Shown here: positions 8,256 through 14,717 of the stretch, piece by piece
How the letters are laid out: each line of letters begins with the position of its first letter
Position numbering within the stretch: position 1 is the stretch's first letter
Origin: a virus
Length of the DNA: 43,772 nucleotides
IMG/VR virus record: IMGVR_UViG_3300028610_001612
Location: 1 to 43,772 of that record
Strand: one strand, 5' to 3'
Notes under the pieces: generated by a model
What the model was told of the DNA's origin: nothing
The model's database searches: none
Seen by the model: only the letters and a program-made list of their open reading frames with translations
Position numbers and translations under genes: made by a program

Positions 8256-8750
8256 ATGAAAAGAGAATTTGGTTGTTTAATGATAAATTTTGATGATACT
8301 CCTTGGAGTAATTTTTTGAATGAATTTATCGACAGAGAAGATATTTATGATGATGAAACGCATGATTATGGTTTGGAACACGAACCACACGTGACAGTAT
8401 TGTATGGATTACATGATGATGAATTTGATTATGGAGATTTAAAACAGATGTTACCTAAATTAAATGATATCACAATTAGTTTAAAAAATATTTCATTCTT
8501 TACAGGTGATAAATATGATGTTGTAAAATTTAATATAAACAGTAAGGATTTAATTACTCTTAACAAACAGATAACAGAAAAATTTCCATATTCAACAGAT
8601 TTTCCCATATATCATCCACACACTACAATAGCATATGTAAAGAAAGGAACTGGATATAAATATATTGATCCAAAGAAAGAAATTGTAATGGGAATAGATT
8701 GTTATAAGTATGGATTTAAGAGTGGTGATAATGATTATTTTTTAAAATAA
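8256..8750 (+). CDS. 2H phosphoesterase (2'-5' RNA ligase-like; possible Acb1-type)
   Basis: 164 residues with two HxT motifs, HVTVLYGL near residue 47 and HTTIAYVKKG near residue 121, the catalytic pair of the 2H phosphoesterase superfamily. The spacing of about 75 residues and total length fit the single-domain family. Known members hydrolyse 2',3'- or 2',5'-cyclic phosphodiester bonds in RNA or signalling nucleotides. T4 57B (Acb1), a member of the same superfamily, destroys CBASS cyclic nucleotides. This makes an anti-defence role plausible, but RNA repair or ADP-ribose cyclic phosphate hydrolysis is equally possible from sequence alone. It is first in an early-class transcription unit, which suits an anti-host function. 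Confidence 0.75.
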   Translation: MKREFGCLMINFDDTPWSNFLNEFIDREDIYDDETHDYGLEHEPHVTVLYGLHDDEFDYGDLKQMLPKLNDITISLKNISFFTGDKYDVVKFNINSKDLITLNKQITEKFPYSTDFPIYHPHTTIAYVKKGTGYKYIDPKKEIVMGIDCYKYGFKSGDNDYFLK

Positions 8751-8755
8751 AAAAA

Positions 8756-8938
8756 ATGGATTTAACTATAATAAGTAAAGAAAAAGTAAATATTTTTTTA
8801 GAAGATGTAATGTATTTATATAAAAGTTCCAAAGGAACTGAACTTGAAAGGAAATATAAAGTAATGAAATTATGTCGAATGACTGAAGGTATAGTTCCTT
8901 GGGTTGTATATGAAATTTTTAATGATTGTGTAAAATAA
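8756..8938 (+). CDS. Small hypothetical protein
   Basis: 60 residues, mixed charge, no membrane segment. One compact helical domain (KEKVNIFLEDVMYLYKSS) ends in a hydrophobic segment (GIVPWVVYEIFNDCVK). The ATG follows an A-rich tract 5 nt after the phosphoesterase stop and 6 nt separate it from the GroES-like gene, so it belongs to the same transcript. No family recognised. Codon use looks like its neighbours, which supports a real gene. Confidence 0.6.
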   Translation: MDLTIISKEKVNIFLEDVMYLYKSSKGTELERKYKVMKLCRMTEGIVPWVVYEIFNDCVK

Positions 8939-8944
8939 ATATAA

Positions 8945-9304
8945 ATGGAAAAAGAAAAAATTAAAATAGAAGAATATAAAAAAGAAGATTTTAATACTAT
9001 AAATGTTTTGTATGATAGAGTTTTAGTAATAAAGGAAAAAGTAGAAAAGATATCACCCGGTGGTATTTTGTTACCTACTAATCTTGATAGAGAATTCAAA
9101 AATACTGGATTTATAGTTAAAATTGGAGAAGGTACTAAGGACATAAAACCTCCATCAGTACTAGGGATAGGTAGTAAAATTGTTTATTTTCTGAATGCAG
9201 GAATAAATTTCAAGTATAAGGGATATAATATGGTATCACTAAGATTCTTAGATATTATGGCGGTAATAGGATTAGATGATGAATTCGAATTGACTCGAAA
9301 ATGA
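8945..9304 (+). CDS. GroES-like co-chaperonin (gp31-type)
   Basis: 119 residues. Cpn10 features are LYDRVLVIKEKVEKISPGGI near residues 22-42, a mobile loop region (LLPTNLDREFKNTGFIVKIG), and a closing strand (YNMVSLRFLDIMAVIG). GroES and T4 gp31 cap the host GroEL. T4 gp31 is needed for folding of the major capsid protein gp23. The N-terminal 18 residues (EKEKIKIEEYKKEDF) are an extension beyond bacterial GroES. It lies in the early-class operon from P1; the next promoter overlaps its stop codon. Confidence 0.75.
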   Translation: MEKEKIKIEEYKKEDFNTINVLYDRVLVIKEKVEKISPGGILLPTNLDREFKNTGFIVKIGEGTKDIKPPSVLGIGSKIVYFLNAGINFKYKGYNMVSLRFLDIMAVIGLDDEFELTRK

Positions 9305-9330
9305 AACTTTTCTTAGTTTCCGTATATAAT
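9304..9330 (+). promoter_or_regulatory. AAAC-N17-TATAAT promoter P2 (gp32 unit)
   Basis: AAAC at 9304-9307, 17 nt, then TATAAT at 9325-9330 within CGTATATAAT, a decamer also present at P3, P5 and P9. It overlaps the end of the GroES-like gene. The transcript would carry a leader of about 310 nt before gp32. Confidence 0.75.
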
Positions 9331-9650
9331 ATTTAATTAGATGGCAAATAAATAGGCATTAAAAAGTAAAAGAATTAAGAGGTTTAAATTGGCGTAATAT
9401 GGCTTAAAGTGGCAAGATTTTCAAAACGATAGCATATCCATGTTATCTAATTCAACCAAAAATTCCCAGCTTTTTAATTAAACGGTGCTATTTCGTAATA
9501 GCATATTATTGTTAATATGATATAACATTAATATGTATTGCGTACACCAAAACACATCTAAGATGTATTGTGAATATGTTATCTCATTATTGAGAGTTTA
9601 CATAGGTTTAAATAGGTTTAAATAGTTTAATTAAAAAAAAAGTTATTAAC
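9331..9650 (+). promoter_or_regulatory. Structured untranslated leader of gp32
   Basis: About 320 nt without a credible gene; the only ORFs are tiny, such as a 4-codon one at 9341. Hairpins: 9428-9447 (8-bp stem with one G-U, loop ATCC), 9486-9503 (TGCTATT with AATAGCA), 9502-9519 (CATATTA with TAATATG) and 9554-9666-side ACATC at 9554-9558 with GATGT at 9562-9566. GGC recurs at 9391, 9401 and 9411, exactly 10 nt apart and each preceded by T. Just before the start codon, AGGTTTAAAT-type repeats run from about 9605 to 9630. In T4 a pseudoknot plus UUAAA-rich repeats form the operator by which gp32 represses its own translation. This leader has the same two parts, so autoregulation is inferred. 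Confidence 0.6.
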
Positions 9651-10610
9651 ATGGCAGAACAAAATGAACAAAATGAAGTTTTTGATCTTTTTAATTTAAG
9701 TGCAGATTCAATTGACACTTATAATGATGAAAGAAAAGAGTCTGTATTTTACAGACCATCAGCAGACGCTGGTAAAGATGGTGTATACACATCATTGATT
9801 AGGTTTATTCCTAATCCAAAAAATCCATTGAAGAAATCGATAATTAGAAAATTCGTTTATTGGTTAACAGATGATGAAGGCAACAGTGAATATTTTGATT
9901 CACCTAGTACAGTAGGAGACAATGATCCAATCCAAACAATGTTTTTCAAATTGAGAAATAGTGATTCAGCAGTCGATAAGAAAGACTCTGAAGGTTTAAA
10001 AAGGAGAGAAGTCTTTTATAGTTTGGTACAAATCATAACAGATCCTCATAGATCAGAACTTGAAGGTAAAATCAAGGTTTTCAAATATGGTGCTAAAATC
10101 AAAGCAAAAGTCGATGAAGAATTGAATCCTAAGTATGAAGAGCCAACTCAAATTTTCGATCTTTATGAAGGTAAAAATTTTGAATTAACAGTTACGAAAG
10201 TATCAGGTTTTAACAATTATGATAGTTCAAAATTCCAAAGTAAAATAAGTGCTCTTAAAATAGCTGATCAAGAAATTGAAAGAAATGATGAAAGCAGAAA
10301 AACTATTATGGAATATCTTAATGCAGCACCAGAGTTGGAAGAATATGAATACAAACCATGGGATGAAGAAACTAAAACAAAAATCAACAATGTACTTAGA
10401 AGATTCACTAAACATGGTGTAGCAGTTGATACTGTAACTAATCAAAAGGAAACACTTTCAAAACTTAAAGTTGAAGGAGATAGTCTTGGAATAGGAGATA
10501 TTTCTTTGACTGAAGCTAAAAATTCAGCAAAGAAAGAAACTACTAAATCAAATGTTGAAAGTGAAAAGGAAGATTTAGATGGATTTTTAAAAGATTTAAA
10601 TTTGGGATAA
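9651..10610 (+). CDS. 32: Single-stranded DNA-binding protein gp32
   Basis: 319 residues, close to the 301 of T4 gp32. It has a short N-terminal cooperativity arm (EVFDLFNLSADSID), the OB-fold core (VYTSLIRFIPNPKNPLKKS, FYSLVQIITDPHRSELEGKI), and FEGxKF-like YEGKNFELTVTKVSGFNNYD. An acidic C-terminal tail ends DLDGFLKDLNLG, the region that contacts other replication proteins in T4. The protein contains no cysteine, so the structural zinc site of T4 gp32 (one His, three Cys) is absent. It coats single strands in replication, recombination and repair. It is followed 4 nt later by the primase, and the long leader suggests translational control. Confidence 0.92.
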   Translation: MAEQNEQNEVFDLFNLSADSIDTYNDERKESVFYRPSADAGKDGVYTSLIRFIPNPKNPLKKSIIRKFVYWLTDDEGNSEYFDSPSTVGDNDPIQTMFFKLRNSDSAVDKKDSEGLKRREVFYSLVQIITDPHRSELEGKIKVFKYGAKIKAKVDEELNPKYEEPTQIFDLYEGKNFELTVTKVSGFNNYDSSKFQSKISALKIADQEIERNDESRKTIMEYLNAAPELEEYEYKPWDEETKTKINNVLRRFTKHGVAVDTVTNQKETLSKLKVEGDSLGIGDISLTEAKNSAKKETTKSNVESEKEDLDGFLKDLNLG

Positions 10611-10613
10611 AAG

Positions 10614-11717
10614 ATGGAAACAGAAATTAGTAAGGATAAAATTGTACTTACTAATGATATGAAGGATCTTATTTCTCAAAGCATAAAAGTCGTGCTCTTA
10701 AAGGAGCACGACTCTCCTACCAAACAGGATATCCATTCATATGATAGTAGGTTAAATTTCGCTTGTCCATATTGTGGTGATTCATCAATGGACAAAAATA
10801 AAAAAAGAGGCAATTTGTATTGGGACACATTGTATTATAAATGTTATAATGATGGGTGTCAAAAATACACAAGCGTAATAGATTTTTTAAAGAATTTTGA
10901 TGAAAATATAGATGATTTAAAAAGATTTAAACTTTTAAGATACATAAAAGAAAACCATGTTGAAATAGCACATGCCAAAAGTTTAGATTTTGAAAAATTT
11001 GAAATATTAAATTCATTGGGATTAACTTTAGATCAATTTTATAAAGCATACTGGGCAAGACCTATAAATAAACACATGTATAGAGTGTATCCCTATCTTA
11101 GAAGTAGGTTACTTATAAATAGATTACATTATTTTGCATGGGATCCAAAACGATTAAGACTATTCATTCTTAATTTAAATCATAGAAGAGATAAAGTTTT
11201 GGGTTTACAGATAAGTTATTTAGGTTCAAATCCAAAATATAAAACAGCAAAATACATAACTCATGATATAGAGAAAATGAGAGAAAATGCTGGTTTAGAA
11301 ACTGAAACACCCTACAAAGAAGATATAAAAAAATTATCAATGATTTTTAATATCTTAAATGTTGATTTTTCAAGAACATTTACGGTATTTGAAGGAGCAA
11401 TTGATTCAATGTTTATGAAGAATTCCATTGCGATATTGGGTTTGAAAAAAGAACCATACAACTTTGATGATCTTCCAACAGTTAGATATTTTTTAGATAA
11501 TGATTCTGGTGGAAGAAATAAGATGATCAAGAAACTTAAAATAAGAAAGGAAGTTTTTCTATGGGAAAAATTTGTTAAAGATTATAGATTACAAAGAAGA
11601 AATAAAAAGAAAGATCTTAATGATTTGGTAATTATAGCATTTAAAGAAAAGAATAATATGTTAAATAAATTAGAAACTTATTTTAGTGCAGATCCACATG
11701 ATATAATTTACATGTAA
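10614..11717 (+). CDS. 61: DNA primase (gp61-type)
   Basis: 367 residues (T4 gp61 is 342). The N-terminal zinc-binding domain shows CPYCGD near residue 52 and CYNDGC near 81, a C-x2-C pair and a C-x4-C pair. A TOPRIM-like part follows, with FTVFEGAIDSMFM near residue 261 (the conserved Glu) and YFLDNDSGGRNK near 292 (the acidic D-x-D type site). The C-terminus KKKDLNDLVIIA resembles primase ends. It makes RNA primers together with the helicase encoded at 31.7 kb. A perfect 10-bp inverted repeat lies inside the coding sequence about 75 nt after the ATG. Confidence 0.85.
   Translation: METEISKDKIVLTNDMKDLISQSIKVVLLKEHDSPTKQDIHSYDSRLNFACPYCGDSSMDKNKKRGNLYWDTLYYKCYNDGCQKYTSVIDFLKNFDENIDDLKRFKLLRYIKENHVEIAHAKSLDFEKFEILNSLGLTLDQFYKAYWARPINKHMYRVYPYLRSRLLINRLHYFAWDPKRLRLFILNLNHRRDKVLGLQISYLGSNPKYKTAKYITHDIEKMRENAGLETETPYKEDIKKLSMIFNILNVDFSRTFTVFEGAIDSMFMKNSIAILGLKKEPYNFDDLPTVRYFLDNDSGGRNKMIKKLKIRKEVFLWEKFVKDYRLQRRNKKKDLNDLVIIAFKEKNNMLNKLETYFSADPHDIIYM
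10688..10713 (+). repeat. Perfect 10-bp hairpin inside the primase gene
   Basis: AGTCGTGCTC (10688-10697) pairs perfectly with GAGCACGACT (10704-10713) across TTAAAG. The stem is GC-rich for this genome. It has no T run after it, so it is not an intrinsic terminator. It lies just downstream of the gp32 stop and could stabilise or process the gp32 mRNA 3' end, or slow primase translation. Role inferred. Confidence 0.7.
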
Positions 11718-11741
11718 CATTTTTAAAAATTCGTATATAAT
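11715..11741 (+). promoter_or_regulatory. AAAC-type promoter P3 (uvsY-uvsW unit)
   Basis: TAAC (one mismatch) at 11715-11718 within ATGTAACATTTT, 17 nt, then TATAAT at 11736-11741 in CGTATATAAT. Only 8 nt separate the -10 box from the ATG at 11750, so transcription would begin about at that ATG. The following bases TAATGAAAATAAAT recur at the same place after P9. Confidence 0.75.
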
Positions 11742-11770
11742 TAAAGGTAATGAAAATAAATGATATTCAT

Positions 11771-11971
11771 ATGTCGGAAGAATTAGAACAATTTCATAAG
11801 GATAATGAAATTCATAAAAAGAAATTTAAATTATTAATTAGTAATTTTCCGTTTATCTTTAATTATAAATCTATTGATTTTGAACCTGGAAAAAAAGTCA
11901 TGAAAAAGCTTAAAAGAATCAAAATTATTAATAAGAAAAAAATGAAGGATTCTGAAAATTCGGTATTTTAA
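11771..11971 (+). CDS. Small basic hypothetical protein
   Basis: 66 residues from the ATG that gives MSEELEQF. An in-frame ATG 21 nt upstream would add MKINDIH but lies where transcription should begin. The same sequence around that ATG precedes the late sigma gene, where homology also favours the downstream Met, so I chose the later start with moderate confidence. The N-terminus is acidic; the C-terminal third is very basic (KKVMKKLKRIKIINKKKMK). It is first in the uvsY-uvsW transcript. No family recognised. Confidence 0.55.
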   Translation: MSEELEQFHKDNEIHKKKFKLLISNFPFIFNYKSIDFEPGKKVMKKLKRIKIINKKKMKDSENSVF

Positions 11972-11983
11972 AAAAATGAAATA

Positions 11984-12415
11984 ATGGCAAATATTGTTGA
12001 AGAATTGGAAAAAAGAACAATTGAAAGTAGAGTTAAATGGAATAATAAAATACTTAGTTTAATCAAGAGTATAGCTGATATTAAAGGTGTTCCAAACGCT
12101 CAAATTTTTATGTTATCTTATAGACATCAACTCGTTGATAAAATTGCAGATTTAAGATTGAATGTATTTAAAATTAATAGTTTATATGATACTACATATA
12201 AAGAAAAATATATTGAATATAAAAGTAGTTATAATCTTAAATTAAATGCTGGAGAAACCGATAAATTTGTTAAAAGCGATTTATCAAATATAAAAAGACA
12301 ATACGAAGTATTGAATTCCCATATAGATTTTTACAGTGAAGTTATAAAAACTTTGGATAATTTAGGTTGGGCTATCAAGAGACGTATGGATCTTTATACA
12401 GACGAAATGTTGTAA
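11984..12415 (+). CDS. uvsY: Recombination mediator UvsY-like
   Basis: 143 residues (T4 UvsY is 137), predicted all-helical and charged. The C-terminal segment, ending NLGWAIKRRMDLYTDEML, lines up with the T4 UvsY end that reads RGFAIKHIQDMRAFE, and the preceding helix (SNIKRQYEVLNSHIDFYSEV) matches its oligomerisation region. UvsY helps UvsX displace gp32 from single strands. The gene directly precedes uvsW with a 1 nt gap, the same pairing as in T4, which supports the call. Similarity is weak by eye outside the C-terminus. Confidence 0.7.
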   Translation: MANIVEELEKRTIESRVKWNNKILSLIKSIADIKGVPNAQIFMLSYRHQLVDKIADLRLNVFKINSLYDTTYKEKYIEYKSSYNLKLNAGETDKFVKSDLSNIKRQYEVLNSHIDFYSEVIKTLDNLGWAIKRRMDLYTDEML

Positions 12416-12416
12416 T

Positions 12417-13934
12417 ATGAATTTAACTCTATCACCCGATAAAAGATTTTTATATATAGAAAGTTGTATTGAACCTGAATACGATCAACTTAAGTTATCT
12501 TTGACAAAACGAATAGCTTCATGGAGATATCACCCACTTGTAAAACGGGGCGTGTGGGACGGTTTCGTATCATTTTTAAAGGGCAGTAAAATGCCATCTG
12601 GTTTATGGAAAGAATGTATGGACATCGGTAAAAAATACAATTTTGAAGTACAACTTAATGGAATATTAAAGCTATTTAATATTGATGTTGATAAAGATGA
12701 ATTTCATGCATGGGTTACTAGATTTTTTGAAGGATTTGAGAAGCAACCACGAGATTATCAAATTGAAACAGCATACCAAATATTAAGATATCGTAGATGT
12801 TTAGCAGAATTAGCTACATCATCAGGTAAATCTTTGATAATGTTTATGATAATAGCCTATATGAGAGATCAGGGTTATGCAGAAAGAGTGTTATTGATAG
12901 TTCCAAATGTTCAATTGGTCATTCAGATGGCCGATGATTTTACTGAATATAATTTTAGAGATGAATTACCATTAGCAATACAACAAATATATGCTGGTTC
13001 AAAAATAAAGGAAAAAAGTAATTTAGTTGTTGGAACATACCAATCATTGGTCAAAAAAGAAAAGGCATATTTTCAACAATTTGATGCAGTAATAGTGGAT
13101 GAAACCCATCGCGCAAATTCTAATAGTATAAGAAAGATACTTGATTTCTGCTGGCATATGGATTATCGTTTCGGATTATCAGGAACTGTTCCAAAGGATG
13201 AAGTGGGTAGATTAACTCTTACTGCAAATACTGGACCACTGGTTAAAAATATAAGTGCTAATTATTTAATTGATAGAGGATTTATTTCACCTGTTAATGT
13301 AAAAGTTATCATGATGAATTATGCTACAAATGAACAGAAAGAAGCATTTAAAATACTGTATGATAATTCAGACGAGGGAAGTAAAAATCTCGCAATGGAA
13401 CAAAAGTTTATCATTGCTAGTAAAAAAAGATTAGATTTTGTAACAGGTATAATAAAAAAGGTTAATAAAAATAGTTTGGTATTATTTCATAGAATAGAAC
13501 ATGGTAAATTACTTTATAATACATTAAGGGATGAATATGACGGTGAGGTTTATTATGTTGATGGTGGTACTGATGCTGATACCAGAGATAGGTACAAAAA
13601 ATTAATGGAAGAAGATGAAAGAAAGATTCTTGTTGCATCATTCGGTACATTTTCAACTGGTATAAATATCACAAATATACATAACATATTCTTAACAGAG
13701 TCATTCAAATCAGAAACTATAATAAGACAGTCAATCGGTAGAGGATTAAGAAAGCATGCTACGAAGGGTAAGCTTATAATAATTGATTTCGTTGATGATT
13801 TTAGATACAAATACTTTACACCCAAAGGTAAAGAAAGGATCTATAAGAATTACATGCTTAGACATGGTGAAAGTAGGTTATCTATCTATAAAGAACAAAA
13901 ATTTCCATATAAAATAAAGAGGATATCGTTTTAA
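12417..13934 (+). CDS. uvsW: UvsW-like superfamily 2 helicase
   Basis: 505 residues, against about 503 for T4 UvsW. Motif I is ELATSSGKSLIMF near residue 135, motif II VDETHRANS near 226 (the DExH box), motif III LSGTVP near 253, and motif VI RQSIGRGLRKH near 440. The N-terminal 100 residues hold the double-stranded-DNA-binding domain typical of UvsW (KRGVWDGFVSF). It unwinds branched DNA, R-loops and recombination intermediates and in T4 shuts off origin-dependent replication late in infection. Last gene of the P3 transcript. Confidence 0.92.
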   Translation: MNLTLSPDKRFLYIESCIEPEYDQLKLSLTKRIASWRYHPLVKRGVWDGFVSFLKGSKMPSGLWKECMDIGKKYNFEVQLNGILKLFNIDVDKDEFHAWVTRFFEGFEKQPRDYQIETAYQILRYRRCLAELATSSGKSLIMFMIIAYMRDQGYAERVLLIVPNVQLVIQMADDFTEYNFRDELPLAIQQIYAGSKIKEKSNLVVGTYQSLVKKEKAYFQQFDAVIVDETHRANSNSIRKILDFCWHMDYRFGLSGTVPKDEVGRLTLTANTGPLVKNISANYLIDRGFISPVNVKVIMMNYATNEQKEAFKILYDNSDEGSKNLAMEQKFIIASKKRLDFVTGIIKKVNKNSLVLFHRIEHGKLLYNTLRDEYDGEVYYVDGGTDADTRDRYKKLMEEDERKILVASFGTFSTGINITNIHNIFLTESFKSETIIRQSIGRGLRKHATKGKLIIIDFVDDFRYKYFTPKGKERIYKNYMLRHGESRLSIYKEQKFPYKIKRISF

Positions 13935-13961
13935 ATTCTAATATATATTTTAAAAAGATAG

Positions 13962-13995
13962 GTTTTACAGGTATCTGACAACCCTCGGATAAAAC
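13962..13995 (+). other. Possible RNA hairpin downstream of uvsW
   Basis: GTTTTA (13962-13967) can pair with TAAAAC (13990-13995), with an inner TCTG/CGGA stem separated by a bulge. No T run follows, so it is a weak terminator candidate at best, but it sits in the 133 nt gap between uvsW and the late cassette. The rest of that gap holds the late-class promoter and no gene. Confidence 0.3.
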
Positions 13996-14038
13996 ATTGA
14001 AAATAATATTCGATAAACTTGGAATTAAAAATGAAAAT

Positions 14039-14055
14039 GATATATAATAAAAAAA
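14039..14055 (+). promoter_or_regulatory. Candidate late promoter (TATATAA class)
   Basis: GATATATAATAAAAAAA begins 29 nt before the ATG at 14068. No AAAC box lies at the early-class distance. It opens the virion cassette that lies within the replication genes and closely resembles the sites at 36269 and 38763. Confidence 0.55.
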
Positions 14056-14067
14056 TAAAATAATACT

Positions 14068-14706
14068 ATGGGTTTAGGTAAATTAAGCGATCTAAGAAAA
14101 GAGATCAATACAGTTAAATTTTCAGAAGACATGGAATCTTCAATTCTTGAAACTATGAAAGAAATGGGAATAGAAGATCTTAGCAAACTTGACGAAAATC
14201 AGATGTTGGGATTTTACAGTAATGTTCACAGAATAATTACAGGACACGATATTCTAAAAGAAAAGAAAGAAGTTGCTCAAAAACTTGCAGAAGCAAAGAA
14301 AATTGAAGAAGAAAATGCATATCAAACATTTTTTGCTAAGAAATTAAAAGCTTCTGGTTTTGATTCAATATCTCAGATGAGTGAAGATGAAAGAAAGAAA
14401 TTCTTTGATGAAGTAAGTACTGAATGGAAGGGTGATAAAAAAGTAAGTGAAAAATACAATAATGCAGCAATTGAAGAATGTGTAAAGAAAAAGAAAAAAG
14501 GTTCATTAGTTGAAGTTAAGACAGAGGATATTAAAATGTATAACGAAAAATATAAGCATCTATACGAAAAAGTTTATGCAGCATTGAATACTGAAACTGA
14601 AATCAATAGAGCGTATGAATATATGAATATGATGTTACCAGATCAAATAAGTAAAGATGCATCTGGATATTTTAGAAACTTTAGATTGGACGAAATTAAT
14701 CAGTAA
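14068..14706 (+). CDS. Probable head or capsid-associated protein
   Basis: 212 residues, helical and charged. A central stretch (AYQTFFAKKLKASGFDSIS then MSEDERKKFFDEVSTEW) follows a form I associate with conserved hypothetical proteins next to head genes in large marine phages: a short F-x-K-x-L-x-x-x-G helix, then a D/E-x-x-x-x-x-FF-x-x-V-x-x-x-W helix. A Lys-rich patch (EECVKKKKKGS) follows. The protein lacks the Phe-10 signature. First gene after the late-class promoter at 14039; next gene starts 11 nt later. Role inferred. Confidence 0.5.
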   Translation: MGLGKLSDLRKEINTVKFSEDMESSILETMKEMGIEDLSKLDENQMLGFYSNVHRIITGHDILKEKKEVAQKLAEAKKIEEENAYQTFFAKKLKASGFDSISQMSEDERKKFFDEVSTEWKGDKKVSEKYNNAAIEECVKKKKKGSLVEVKTEDIKMYNEKYKHLYEKVYAALNTETEINRAYEYMNMMLPDQISKDASGYFRNFRLDEINQ

Positions 14707-14717
14707 TACTTTAAAAT

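Noticed and set aside
9341-9355. ATGGCAAATAAATAG as a gene in the gp32 leader
   Set aside because: Only four codons; at most an upstream mini-ORF.
9601-9635. Tandem TTTAAATAG repeats as a CRISPR or iteron array
   Set aside because: Units are about 10 nt with no spacers; better explained as part of the gp32 leader.
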